DNA from: DATMRF01 sp035566435
Lineage (GTDB): Bacteria; Verrucomicrobiota; Verrucomicrobiia; Limisphaerales; UBA8199
Reading direction: 5' to 3'
Assembly: GCA_035566435.1 (NCBI GenBank)
Contig: DATMRF010000091.1
Coordinates: 1-64,000 of the forward strand
Length of the DNA: 64,000 nt
Each line of letters opens with the position of its first letter. The first letter of the stretch is position 1. This document shows positions 8,101-16,648 of this stretch, piece by piece. The position numbers and the translations under genes are program-made. The notes beneath the pieces were generated by a model. The model ran no database searches, had not been told where the DNA came from, and saw only the letters and a program-made list of their open reading frames with translations.

Positions 8101-9389
8101 ATACGCCGGATGAGCAAATCGCCTTCTCGACCACGGGCGAGTGGAGCTTCCCGGCGGGCAGCGTGTTCGTCCAGCATTTCGACCTGGCCACCGATGAGAC
8201 CCATCCCAGCGTCACGCGGCGGCTCGAAACCCGTGTGCTGGTGCGGGACACGAACGGCGCCGTGTATGGCACCAGCTACAAATGGCGCGCGGACAATTCG
8301 GATGCGGATGCGCTCAGCAGCAGCCTGACCGAGAGCATTCTCATCACGAACGCCAGCGGCGTCCGAACTCAGGCTTGGATTTATCCCAGTCCGACTGACT
8401 GTCTCACGTGCCACAATCCGGCTGCCAATTACGTGCTGGGAGTGAAAACGCGGCAGCTGAACTGCAAATTGACCTACCCGTCCACCGGGCAAACCGACAA
8501 TCAGCTTCGGACCCTCAACCGCGTCGGCATGTTCTATCCCGCCTTTGACGAAGCGGCGATCGCGAGTTACACCCAACTTTCAGCGCTTACGAACCTGAGC
8601 GCCTCACTCCAGGCTCGAAGCCTCTCATACCTCGACGCCAACTGCGCTCAGTGTCACCGGCCGGGCGGTCAGGGGCCCACCTTCGATGCGCGCTATGATA
8701 CTCCGTTTACGAACCAGAATATCTTGTACGGCGTTTTGCAGGCGGGCAATCTCGGCTACGACAATGCGTATGTGGTGACGCCCAAGGACGTCTGGCGCTC
8801 GATCCTCTGGCACCGGGTCAATACCGTGGACCCCGATATTCAAATGCCGGACTTCCGCACGCTCATTGATACCAATGCAGTGCAGGTGATCGCCGGTTGG
8901 ATCAATAGCTTGCCGGGCACTCCGGCCCTCGCGCCTCCTGCTTTCAACCCCGCGGGCGGCACTTTCGTTGGTTCCGTGAGCATCGCGGTGGATTATGCGG
9001 ACACGAACGCGGTGTTCTATTACACGCTGGACAACTCGTTGCCGACGACGAACTCGTTCTTCTACTCTGGTCCTTTCGTGTTAACCAACAGCGCAACCGT
9101 TCAGGCGAAAGCCTTTGAAACGGGCTACAATGACAGTGTCGCTGCTAGTGCCACCTTCGCCATTCGGCCGCCGATCTTCTTCGTCTCGGGCGGCTATTTC
9201 AGCAACGCGACTTTCTATGCCCAGTTCTCAGGACAGTCGGGCAAAACGTACGTCTTGGAGGCCACGACCGATTTTGCGAACTGGGTCAACCTCAACACCA
9301 ATGTGGCCGGGGCCAATGTGTTCAATCTCCTGGACGCGGGCGCCACCAACTTCCCGTACCGGTTTTACCGCGTGCTTGAACTGCCCTAA
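5187..9389 (+). CDS. large secreted fusion: beta-propeller, chitobiase-like, PA14, Ig-like and cytochrome (TIGR03806) domains
   Basis: ATG 5187 gives 1400 residues with an N-terminal hydrophobic export segment (VVIGLALLGHTLGVVAA, ending near 60). Domains in order: PQQ-like beta-propeller (60-570; repeats such as VYAFDADDP and LHALNVATG); chitobiase/hexosaminidase C-terminal-like domain (572-645; YYTLDGSIPSTNS); PA14 (655-796; GTGLVGAYFSN, TTDDGVRLWVNGQLLIDHW); Ig-like (800-893); TIGR03806-like domain (900-1250) with two haem c motifs, CLTCH (from residue 1071) and CAQCH (from 1153); a second chitobiase-like domain (1250-1325); and the C-terminal module ending YRFYRVLELP. PA14 suggests carbohydrate binding and the haem motifs electron transfer, so an exported, surface-bound redox enzyme is the best inference. 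Substrate unknown. Confidence 0.8.
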   Translation: MLRFTPAPQNTDLLTTHPRQQPAQTKSLRANLGRRVAFRSRAAVVIGLALLGHTLGVVAAPSPVAVLTYHNDIARTGQNTNETILTPANVNTNTFGLAFSHAVDDWVYAQPLVMTNVNVTGKGVHNLVLVATVNDTVYAFDADDPNAINPYWQTNFLGPNIVAPRNTDMTGACGGNYQDFHGNMGIVGTPVIDPVAGTFYVVAKTKENGTTFVQRLHALNVATGAERPGSPVVITASLPGTGDGGGSITFDPMKENQRPGLALLNGVVYIGWASHCDWGPYHGWLIGYDALTLARVAAFLTTPNGGLGGIWQSGGAPAIDSAGNLYFETGNGTFSPASSNYGDSFLKVSTTNGLLLADYFTPYNQSTLNGADLDIGSGGAMVLPDAVGSAAHPHLLVGGSKAGTIYLLDRTNMGHFNANADTNIVQSIVNGTKQCYDTPAYFNYTLYLAGTGDPLKAYSISNAVISSAPLSQSPSTYGFSAPTASVSANGASNAIVWALQVDGWGSGLPAILHAYNATNLALEIYNSNLAGSRDTAPGAVKFTVPVVANGKVYVGGQYGLEVYSAVSGFVAAPTISPNGATITSPVTVTLSDTTAGASVYYTLDGSIPSTNSLLYTGAFQVTNTLAVKARAIKPGWAQSPVALASFVSASSLGTGTGLVGAYFSNHFPTNAYSGAPTLVRTDAVVNFNWGSGSPDPSISVDHFTARWTGSVQPIFNETYTLYTTTDDGVRLWVNGQLLIDHWVDQGATEWSGSLPLVAQQKYNLEMDYYENAGSASASLSWSSPSTGKTNIPQTQLYTTSNQPPVVTLVAPANGASYTATASITFVATASDPDGAVSKVDFYANGTLRGTVTNSPYALTTTGLAAGRYVLTAVATDGAGLATTSAPVTNTVLPGTFLLYGMNSRPTAPAFFNLPPTFSGGLPQTLSQAGLFSNTGALTPATGLLSYTVNVPLWADNASITRWFAVPNSGAPYTPDEQIAFSTTGEWSFPAGSVFVQHFDLATDETHPSVTRRLETRVLVRDTNGAVYGTSYKWRADNSDADALSSSLTESILITNASGVRTQAWIYPSPTDCLTCHNPAANYVLGVKTRQLNCKLTYPSTGQTDNQLRTLNRVGMFYPAFDEAAIASYTQLSALTNLSASLQARSLSYLDANCAQCHRPGGQGPTFDARYDTPFTNQNILYGVLQAGNLGYDNAYVVTPKDVWRSILWHRVNTVDPDIQMPDFRTLIDTNAVQVIAGWINSLPGTPALAPPAFNPAGGTFVGSVSIAVDYADTNAVFYYTLDNSLPTTNSFFYSGPFVLTNSATVQAKAFETGYNDSVAASATFAIRPPIFFVSGGYFSNATFYAQFSGQSGKTYVLEATTDFANWVNLNTNVAGANVFNLLDAGATNFPYRFYRVLELP

Positions 9390-9454
9390 GCTTAGATTAA
9401 ACCGCACTTTCAAAAACCCTGAAATCGGTTACGTTGACGCGAACCAAAGCAGCG

Positions 9455-10258
9455 ATGAATCGACTTTGCACGTCCGGGCTTGCCGTGCTGTTGGCGGCTG
9501 GCTTGAATTCCCACGGCCAGGACTGGTCCCGGGCCCGCCTGGCAGAATCGCCAGGGCATCTCGAATGGGTGGACGTCAAGCACAACGGGCGTGTGGTTCG
9601 TTGCTTTGTCGCTTATCCTCAGGGTACGGCCAAAACGACGGCGGTGGTGCTGGTTCATGAACTGTTCGGCCTCTCCGATTGGACCCGCGAGGTAGCCGAT
9701 GAACTGGCCGAGGCAGGGTATCTTGCCATGGCGCCCGACATGCTGTCCGGTTCGGGCCCGGAGGGTGGCGGCAGTGCCGCGATCAAGGGTACCACCGACT
9801 TGAAAACTGCTATGGCCTCCCTGACGCCCGCGCGAGTCAACGCGGACCTGAACGCCGCGGTGCGGTATGTCGCACAATTACCTGCCGCCAACGGCAAGGT
9901 AACCGCCGTCGGCTTTTCCTGGGGCGGCACGGAAACCTTCCGGCTGGCCACCAACACCCAGGACCTGAAGGCCGCCTGCGTCTTCTACGGCATCGCGGCA
10001 GGCCAGGAGCAAGAGTTCGTGCGGATGAAGTGTCCCGTGTTTGGTTTCTACGCAGAACTGGACCACCCGGTGGCCCGCACGGTTCCGCAGACGAGGGAGT
10101 GGATGGAGAAAGCGGGAAAAACCTTCGAGCCAGTTACTTATACCAACGCGAACCGAGCTTTCATGCGCTTCGGCTCGATGCCGAACGCTACCGGACCGAA
10201 CAAAGACGCCCACGACGAAGCGTGGAAACGGCTGACGGACCTGCTGAAGAAGATCTGA
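9455..10258 (+). CDS. secreted dienelactone-hydrolase-family protein, catalytic residues altered
   Basis: ATG 9455 gives 267 residues with a signal peptide (LAVLLAAGLNSHG). The alpha/beta-hydrolase fold of the dienelactone hydrolase (DLH) family follows: VVLVHELFGLSDWTREVAD, APDMLSG and the nucleophile elbow VGFSWGG. Family enzymes use Cys-Asp-His. Here the nucleophile is Ser155, the Asp is Asp203 (ELDHP), and the His position is Arg234 (NANRAFMRFG). The adjacent paralogue keeps Cys-Asp-His, so this copy has probably changed or lost its activity. It lies 20 bp upstream of the paralogue and downstream of the large fusion gene, probably in one transcript. Confidence 0.8.
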   Translation: MNRLCTSGLAVLLAAGLNSHGQDWSRARLAESPGHLEWVDVKHNGRVVRCFVAYPQGTAKTTAVVLVHELFGLSDWTREVADELAEAGYLAMAPDMLSGSGPEGGGSAAIKGTTDLKTAMASLTPARVNADLNAAVRYVAQLPAANGKVTAVGFSWGGTETFRLATNTQDLKAACVFYGIAAGQEQEFVRMKCPVFGFYAELDHPVARTVPQTREWMEKAGKTFEPVTYTNANRAFMRFGSMPNATGPNKDAHDEAWKRLTDLLKKI

Positions 10259-10278
10259 ATAACCTGGAAAGGCACGTT

Positions 10279-11193
10279 ATGACTACCGAAAAGAAAACCG
10301 AGACGCGGGGAACAGGTGTGGCAGTTCCTAGCCTCGGGCTGCCGGCCCGGGCCCGCATGAAGCGGACGGCTGCGCAATCGAAGGGTAACTCCCGGCCACT
10401 TGCCGGAATCATCGGGTTGGCTGCCCTGCTCGCTGCTTTTGCGGCACCGGCGCAGGACTGGGCGAAAGCGCGTCTCGACAAGTCTCCACGCCATCTTGAA
10501 TGGGTGAAGCTCAAACACGATAACCGGGAGGTCAACTGCTTCATTGCCTATCCCGAGGTCAAAGACAAAGCCACGGCGGTCGTCGTCATCCACGAAATCT
10601 TTGGCCTGACCGATTGGGTCCGCGGTGTGGCCGACCAGTTGGCCGAAGCCGGCTACATCGCTATCGCGCCGGACTTGCTTTCCGGCTCGGCTCCGGGTGG
10701 CGGTGGCACAGCCGAACTCGGCGGCAGCGATGCTGTCCGCAAGGCCATTTCGTCACTTCCACGCGAGCAGGTCACCGCCGACCTCAAGGCGGTTGCCGAC
10801 TATGTCGCGAACCTGCCCGCCTGCAACGGCAAGGTGGCGGTCGGCGGATTTTGCTGGGGCGGCGGCGAGTCTTTCCGTTTCGCAACGAATGACAAGAACC
10901 TCAAGGCGGCCTTCGTGTTTTACGGGACCGGGCCGGAGCAGCCGGACTCCATCGCGCGAATCAGTTGCCCGGTTTACGGCTTTTATGGTGGCAACGATGC
11001 GCGAGTGACCTCGACTGTCGTTAAAAGTGCCGAACTGATGAAGCAGGCGGGTAAAACCTACGAGCCGGTTACTTACCAGGATGCCGGCCACGGCTTCATG
11101 CGTGCCGGCGAAGCGCCTGATGCAAACGCTCCGAACAAAGAGGCCAGGGAGAAAGCGTGGCAGCGCTGGAAAGAATTGCTCGGTAAACTCTGA
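10279..11193 (+). CDS. secreted dienelactone hydrolase family protein
   Basis: ATG 10279 (GGAAAGG a few bases upstream) gives 304 residues; ATG at codon 27 would give a more typical signal peptide. The export segment (GIIGLAALLAAFAAPAQ) is followed by a DLH-type alpha/beta-hydrolase domain. The complete triad is visible: Cys192 in GGFCWGGGES, Asp240 in YGGNDARV, His271 in DAGHGFMRAG. DLH enzymes open lactone rings, for example in chloroaromatic or muconate-type pathways, but many family members have unknown substrates. It closely resembles the upstream paralogue throughout, so the pair arose by tandem duplication. An MFS transporter of the aromatic-acid type follows 60 bp downstream. Confidence 0.85.
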   Translation: MTTEKKTETRGTGVAVPSLGLPARARMKRTAAQSKGNSRPLAGIIGLAALLAAFAAPAQDWAKARLDKSPRHLEWVKLKHDNREVNCFIAYPEVKDKATAVVVIHEIFGLTDWVRGVADQLAEAGYIAIAPDLLSGSAPGGGGTAELGGSDAVRKAISSLPREQVTADLKAVADYVANLPACNGKVAVGGFCWGGGESFRFATNDKNLKAAFVFYGTGPEQPDSIARISCPVYGFYGGNDARVTSTVVKSAELMKQAGKTYEPVTYQDAGHGFMRAGEAPDANAPNKEAREKAWQRWKELLGKL

Positions 11194-11253
11194 GCACAGT
11201 CAACTTCTCGCTCGCCTCCGTAAACGTGTCTCTGCCATGCTGGTTATTCCAGC

Positions 11254-12549
11254 ATGGACACCGCCCATTCGAGCCCTCCGCAGGAGGCCGGGTCCGGTCC
11301 GGCGCCGGAGTCAGCAAGCCTGCGCCAACTCTCGCCTCAGCAGTGGCGTGGCGGCGTCGCGGCGTGGCTGGGCTGGACCTTCGACGGCCTGGACATGCAT
11401 CTCTACACGCTGGTGGCGGCGCCGTTTGTCGCGGAGCTACTGGGCGGACTCAGCACCACCACCGAGGAGGTTGGCCGCTACAGCTCGATTATCCAGGGTG
11501 CGTTCCTGCTGGGCTGGGCTCTGGGGGGCGGCTTTTTCGGTCGCATAGGTGACCGACTTGGCCGGGCGCGGGCACTGAGCTTGACCGTGCTGACTTATGC
11601 GGTGTTCACGGGTCTTTCCTTTTTCGCGCAGGCCTGGTGGCACCTGCTCGTCTTCCGTTTCCTGGCCGCGCTCGGCATTGGCGGAGAATGGGCGGTCGGC
11701 GCATCGCTGCTGTCGGAGACCTGGCCGCGTCGCTGGCGACCCTGGATCGCCGCCGTGCTGCAGACTGGGGTCAATGTCGGCATTCTCGGGGCCGTTTTGG
11801 CCAATCAAGCCCTGGCCAAAGCGCCGCCCCGTTATTTGTTCCTGGTCGGCATCGTGCCGGCGCTCCTGGTTTTCTGGATCCGCCGCGCGGTGCCTGAACC
11901 CGAAGAGTGGGTGGCGGCAAAACAAAAAGCCAGCCAGCATGATCCTGGCGTGCGCGACCTGTTTCGCAAGGACACGCTCCCCGTCACCGTTTGGGTGGTG
12001 TTGGTTTGCGCGGTGTCGCTGACAGCCCACTGGGCCTTCATGTTTTGGCACCAGCAACAACTGCGCAACCTGCCGGAAGTGCTGAACTGGAGTCCGGAAC
12101 GGAAAAACCAACTCGTGAATACGGCGATGTTTATCGTCATCGGCTCCTCGATCGCCGGTAACTTTTTCTGCGGCTGGGTGGCGCGCTTTTTCGGCTATCG
12201 GGCGACCATCGCGGCGGGCTTCCTCGTGTATTTCTGCGTAATGTTTGGGGCCTATTGCGTGCCGCGAGACCATGTCGCGCTTCTTTATTGGTTCCCCTTG
12301 ATCGGCTTCTGCCAGGGCGCGTTTGCTCTATTCACGATGTACCTGCCGCCGCTGTTCCCGACGTTGCTGCGCACCACCGGCGCCGGCTTTTGTTATAACA
12401 TCGGACGCATCACCGCCGCGTTTGGGACCGTATTCTTCGGCCTGTGCTCCAAGGTCGGCGACCACCGCGCCGCGCTGTTCTACGCCGGGTTACTCTTTCT
12501 GCCGGCGGCCCTTGCCGCGCTGTTCCTCCCGCGGACCCGCGACTCATAG
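11254..12549 (+). CDS. MFS transporter, sugar/aromatic-acid symporter type
   Basis: This 431-residue protein has about twelve hydrophobic helices. The start WLGWTFDGLDMHLYTLVAAP resembles the first helix of the AAHS/sialate-type MFS symporters, which carry a D-x-x-D there. The loop GRIGDRLGRARAL matches the MFS signature between helices 2 and 3, and GIGGEWAVGASLLSE lies in helix 4, as in metabolite:H+ symporters. It follows two secreted hydrolases in the same direction, so it may import a product they release; that is inference. Located in the inner membrane. Confidence 0.85.
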   Translation: MDTAHSSPPQEAGSGPAPESASLRQLSPQQWRGGVAAWLGWTFDGLDMHLYTLVAAPFVAELLGGLSTTTEEVGRYSSIIQGAFLLGWALGGGFFGRIGDRLGRARALSLTVLTYAVFTGLSFFAQAWWHLLVFRFLAALGIGGEWAVGASLLSETWPRRWRPWIAAVLQTGVNVGILGAVLANQALAKAPPRYLFLVGIVPALLVFWIRRAVPEPEEWVAAKQKASQHDPGVRDLFRKDTLPVTVWVVLVCAVSLTAHWAFMFWHQQQLRNLPEVLNWSPERKNQLVNTAMFIVIGSSIAGNFFCGWVARFFGYRATIAAGFLVYFCVMFGAYCVPRDHVALLYWFPLIGFCQGAFALFTMYLPPLFPTLLRTTGAGFCYNIGRITAAFGTVFFGLCSKVGDHRAALFYAGLLFLPAALAALFLPRTRDS

Positions 12550-12720
12550 AAGGAGCGCAGAGGTTAATGGCCACATCAAGGCACGCCTAAGACCATCATC
12601 GAAGGAGGAGGTTTGGCGCAGCAAAACTTCCACACAAGCGGGACGAGACGGAAGTTGGATGAAGCCGTAAGCACGTCCGAACGGAGGGGGCGACCGCCAC
12701 GCGAGCCCTGGTGGCAAACT

Positions 12721-13352
12721 TCATTTAGACCCGCGTTTTTCCCGTAGGAGGCTTTCCGGCAATGCCAGCAGCGCTGACTTGCTGCCGTCAGGGCGCCACA
12801 CGATTCGGCCATCTTCGAGCACCCTTAGAACCTCACCGCGAGCCGAACCTTTAAACGTGCGGACTCGCTGGCCAGGGACGAAGTTGGCCAACTCCGCCAG
12901 GGTTGCGAGGCCCTGTTCCATCGACTTACGGTCGAGCACACCGGCAACGTAGTGGGCCGCCAGGGAGGAGGCTTCCCGACGCCGGCCAATCGGGAACTCG
13001 ATAAAGATCGCATCCACGATGCGGCGCGCGATTTCCCCGAAAGTGTTCCCGTTGAAAAATAAAAAAGGCGCGCTGCGATGGCACGCCTTCAAAAAGTCTA
13101 ACGTCTCCCCCAGGCTCAGCTCGTTCGGCCGTCTGGCTTCCCAGTCTTGCCGGACTTTCCCATGAGTTTCCGAGTTATGCCCGAACTGAGCTTTTCCTCG
13201 CTCGCACGCTCCGCAGTTGAGGCTGGCGACAAGCTCCCAGTCCCAGTTTTTGATAAAAGCGGCTCGGCCTTGTAACGGTGATTGTTCGACAGCACGCTTT
13301 CGCGCAGCATCGCCGGGCTCACCCTCTCGACCATGTCGTATCGGAGCTTCAT
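12721..13352 (-). CDS. hypothetical protein, apparently frameshifted
   Basis: The C-terminal part reads as a credible protein (NELSLGETLDFLKACH, then APFLFFNGNTFGEIARRIVD, then VRTFKGSARGEVLRVLEDGR). Its frame upstream becomes low-complexity (about residues 1-30, rich in R, E, G and P). The neighbouring frame has a more natural N-terminus, MKLRYDMVERVSPAMLRESV, starting at ATG 13352. Adding one base in the A4 run at 13255-13258 joins the two as ...PLFIKNWDWELVASLNCGAC..., and the whole span (632 nt) then becomes exactly 211 codons. I recognise no domain. Cysteines in NCGACERG may bind metal. The shift may be an assembly error or real decay. Confidence 0.5.
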
Positions 13353-13634
13353 CTTCCATAATATGCCCTGTTTTCCCGGCCCTGGCAAGCTCTTACCCGG
13401 GTCCGTGGGAACCTGGTCAGTACGGGCGACCCCGTGTTCCGTGCCCCGGGGATACTGGCCCGCCGTAGCCTCCGCCTTCAATCAGAAAATGGTGCGTGGC
13501 CGCGCGGCGTATGCAACCCAGAGTTTTCAACCCATTCTCCTCAATCTTCCGCTGGCGCCAATGATGACCGCCATTTAGTCTGGCGGCTCGGTATGATTGC
13601 CCGCAGTTCAAAAACCCTGAACCAATCCGAGTCA
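13353..13634. other. divergent intergenic region
   Basis: About 280 bp separate the divergent hypothetical gene and the GH2 gene. Frames crossing it on either strand have poor composition. I see no convincing promoter pair or terminator, only GC-rich sequence, so promoters for both genes are presumed to lie here without a specific site being assignable. Confidence 0.4.
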
Positions 13635-16400
13635 ATGAGCTGGAAACTCCACTCCACGCTGCTGCTCGCCTTCCTGCTGACCGCCGGCGTGCGAGCCCAG
13701 GACACGCAGCGTCAATACTTGTCAGGGCACGGCAAGGACGATGCCGTGCCGTGGCGATTCTTCTGCACGGGCGGGCGGCAGTCCGGTTACTGGACGAATC
13801 TGCCTGTGCCGTCGAATTGGGAACTCCACGGCTTCGGCACACTCAATTATCACCGGGATCCGCCCACCCCCGCGCCGGAGGAAGGCCGCTACGAACGCGA
13901 TTTCAAGGTGTCACGAGCTTGGGCGCGGGACCGCGTGTTCCTGGTGTTCGAGGGCGTGATGACCGATGCGAGCGCGTTGCTGAACGGCCAGGCCGTCGGC
14001 CCCACTCACCAGGGCGCTTATTATCGGTTCAAGTACGACGTTACGGGCTTGCTCAAGTACGGCGCTGCCAACCACCTCGAAGTCAACGTGGCCAAAAAAT
14101 CCGCCAACCCATCTGTGAACACCGCTGAGCGGAAAGGCGACTATTGGATGTATGGCGGAATCTTCCGGCCGGTCCACCTCGAGGCGGTCCCGCCCCAATT
14201 CATCGAGCGCGTCGCCATTGATGCGCGAGCTGACGGCGAGTTCCGGATGGAAGTCTTCGTCGATGGCAGCGGGAGCGCCCGGGACATCGAGGCGCAACTC
14301 ACAACCCTTGACGGCCAGCCGGTCGGCCCGCTGTTCGCGGCACCGTTGGCCAGAGGCAAAACCACCTTGAAAACGCGGGTGTCAGCTCCGCGGCAATGGA
14401 CGGCTGAAACCCCGAACCTTTACCGCATCGAAGTCAGGCTTAAGGAAGGCAGGAAAGTGGTCCACCGCGTTCAGCAACGCTTCGGCTTCCGCACGTTTGA
14501 AGTGCGCGAGGGCGACGGCCTCTACCTCAACGGGCGCCGGGTGATCCTTAAAGGGTGCGACCGCCATTCCTTCTGGCCCGATTCCGGCCGCTGTCTCAGC
14601 GAAGCGGTGCATCGCCTGGATATTCAACTCATGAAAAACATGAACATGAACGCCGTCCGCATGTCGCATTACCCACCGGATGTGGAGTTTCTCGACCTCT
14701 GCGATGAGCAGGGCCTCTACGTGCTGGATGAGCTGGCCGGGTGGCAGGGGTACTACGATACCGAGACGGGCGCCCGGAGAGTCGAGGAAATGGTGACGCG
14801 TGATGTGAACCATCCCTCGATTTTATTCTGGGACAACGGCAACGAGGGCGGATTCAACACCGACCTCGATCGCCTATTTCCGGAATTGGACCCGCAGCAA
14901 CGCCGAGTGCTCCACCCCTGGGCCCTGTTCGGCGGCGTCAACACGGCTCATTACCGGCCCTATGACTCAGCGAAAGCCCTTTGCGCTGGAACCAATGTCT
15001 ACATGCCGACCGAGTTCCTCCACGGCCTGTTTGACGGCGGCGCGGGCGCTGGCCTCAAGAATTACTGGGATCTGATGGAAACCAGCAAAGTGCTCGGCGG
15101 AGGCTTTATCTGGGCTTTCCTGGACGAAGGAGTCCGACGCCCCGACACCGGTCGAATCGATGTCGCCGGCAACCAGGCGCCGGACGGTATTGTCGGCCCT
15201 TATCGCCAGAAAGAAGCCAGCTTTTTCACCATCAAAGAAGTGTGGTCACCGATTCGTATCCGCGAACAGGCGTTGCCCGCTTCTGCCTCCGACGCGGTCA
15301 GTCTGACCGTCGAGAATCATTTCTGTTTCACTGACGCCCGGGACTGTGGTTTTGTATGGCAGCTCCGCAAATTCCGGCGCGTTGATGAAACCGGTGCAGG
15401 GTACAGGGTGTTGTCCGAGGGCAAAATTGAAGCCCCGTCCATCCCGCCAGGGGAAATCGGGGCCCTGCGGATCGGGTTGAATCGAAGCCGTACCGAGGCC
15501 GACGCGCTGGCATTGCAAGCCAATGACCCGGCTGGCCGCGAGCTTTGGACCTGGGTCTGGCCATTGCCGGGATTGGCTGGTTCGTTGCCAACGCCTGCAG
15601 CAGCCGCCCAAGGCACTGCCACGGCAAGAATCTCCGAAGCTCCAGATGCGTTGGTAGTCCACGCGGGCGAACTGACATTCGCTTTCAGCAAGCAGAGCGG
15701 CTTGCTGACCGATATCCACCGCGGCAAACAGAAATTCTCGCTTGCAAACGGACCACGGCCCGCCGTAGGCGAGGCGGAACTGCTGCATTTGGACCATTCA
15801 TCGGATGGCCCGGACGCGCTCGTCACGGCCACGTTCAGCGGGGCGATGAAATCCGTCCGCTGGCGGGTGCGGCCCAGCGGTTGGTTGCAGTGCGATTACA
15901 CTTACATGGCCGAGGGTCCGAATGAGTTTTTCGGCGTCGCCTTCGATTATCCGGAGGCGAGGGTGAAAGGGAAGCGGTGGTTGGGGTTGGGTCCCTATCG
16001 GGTCTGGCAGAACCGCTTGCAGGGCACAACGTTCAATGTTTGGCAAAACGACTACAACGACACCATCACCGGCTGGGCCGATTGGGTATACCCGGAATTC
16101 AAAGGCTGTTTTGCCGGTGTCCGGTGGCTGCAGTTGCAAACGACCGAAGGGCCTCTCACGGTGGTGCCTGGAGGTGATGACCTTTTCCTCCAGGTCCTCA
16201 CACCCCGGTTTCCTCCCGTTAAGATAGCAGGAAAAGCGAGCGTGGCTCTGCCGGAGGCGGGCTTGGCGTTCCTCCATGCCATTCCCCCAATGGGGAGCAA
16301 ATTTCACACGGCCTCCCAGAGCGGACCCGGTGGGCAGCGCACCGTCGCCGAAGGCGAATACCACGGCTCGGTCAATTTTTTCTTCGGCAAACTGCCTTGA
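13635..16400 (+). CDS. secreted glycoside hydrolase family 2 (beta-galactosidase type)
   Basis: ATG 13635 gives 921 residues with a clear signal peptide (WKLHSTLLLAFLLTAGVRAQ). The order is that of GH2: jelly-roll sugar-binding domain (about 30-190; VPSNWELHGFGTLNYH), Ig-like domain (190-290), TIM barrel (290-570; NGRRVILKGCDRHSFWPDSG) and C-terminal domains with a bgal small-chain-like region. The acid/base is Glu404 in DNGNEGG and the probable nucleophile Glu460 in MPTEFLHG. It should cleave terminal beta-linked sugars from plant or algal polysaccharides outside the cytoplasm; the exact sugar cannot be read from sequence. The frame stays open to 13434, but the signal peptide fixes the start. 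Confidence 0.88.
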   Translation: MSWKLHSTLLLAFLLTAGVRAQDTQRQYLSGHGKDDAVPWRFFCTGGRQSGYWTNLPVPSNWELHGFGTLNYHRDPPTPAPEEGRYERDFKVSRAWARDRVFLVFEGVMTDASALLNGQAVGPTHQGAYYRFKYDVTGLLKYGAANHLEVNVAKKSANPSVNTAERKGDYWMYGGIFRPVHLEAVPPQFIERVAIDARADGEFRMEVFVDGSGSARDIEAQLTTLDGQPVGPLFAAPLARGKTTLKTRVSAPRQWTAETPNLYRIEVRLKEGRKVVHRVQQRFGFRTFEVREGDGLYLNGRRVILKGCDRHSFWPDSGRCLSEAVHRLDIQLMKNMNMNAVRMSHYPPDVEFLDLCDEQGLYVLDELAGWQGYYDTETGARRVEEMVTRDVNHPSILFWDNGNEGGFNTDLDRLFPELDPQQRRVLHPWALFGGVNTAHYRPYDSAKALCAGTNVYMPTEFLHGLFDGGAGAGLKNYWDLMETSKVLGGGFIWAFLDEGVRRPDTGRIDVAGNQAPDGIVGPYRQKEASFFTIKEVWSPIRIREQALPASASDAVSLTVENHFCFTDARDCGFVWQLRKFRRVDETGAGYRVLSEGKIEAPSIPPGEIGALRIGLNRSRTEADALALQANDPAGRELWTWVWPLPGLAGSLPTPAAAAQGTATARISEAPDALVVHAGELTFAFSKQSGLLTDIHRGKQKFSLANGPRPAVGEAELLHLDHSSDGPDALVTATFSGAMKSVRWRVRPSGWLQCDYTYMAEGPNEFFGVAFDYPEARVKGKRWLGLGPYRVWQNRLQGTTFNVWQNDYNDTITGWADWVYPEFKGCFAGVRWLQLQTTEGPLTVVPGGDDLFLQVLTPRFPPVKIAGKASVALPEAGLAFLHAIPPMGSKFHTASQSGPGGQRTVAEGEYHGSVNFFFGKLP

Positions 16401-16648
16401 GCCCGGGGGCGGGGACTGCCACGTCCTCGAGCGATCCTAGATTGTCATTGCGGGTCCTCTGGGAATCGAGCTAAGTTTTGCTATTAACTCGCGCGGTTCG
16501 TAAAGCAAAAGCAGCACATTCGTCAGGCGATTTGTCTTCGCCTCGACCAGGCGGTTTTCCTGGTCCGGCAACAGGGGTTGCTTGGGTTGCATGATGAATC
16601 CGGCACTTGAGGCTTAGAATCTGGGGCGTGAAAAATGGGATAACCTTT
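16401..16648. other. intergenic region with a small palindrome
   Basis: This 248-bp gap after the GH2 gene contains GGGGACTGCCACGTCCTC (16411-16428), an imperfect palindrome related to perfect copies near 49862. Nothing else recognisable is seen before the lipoprotein start. Confidence 0.4.
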
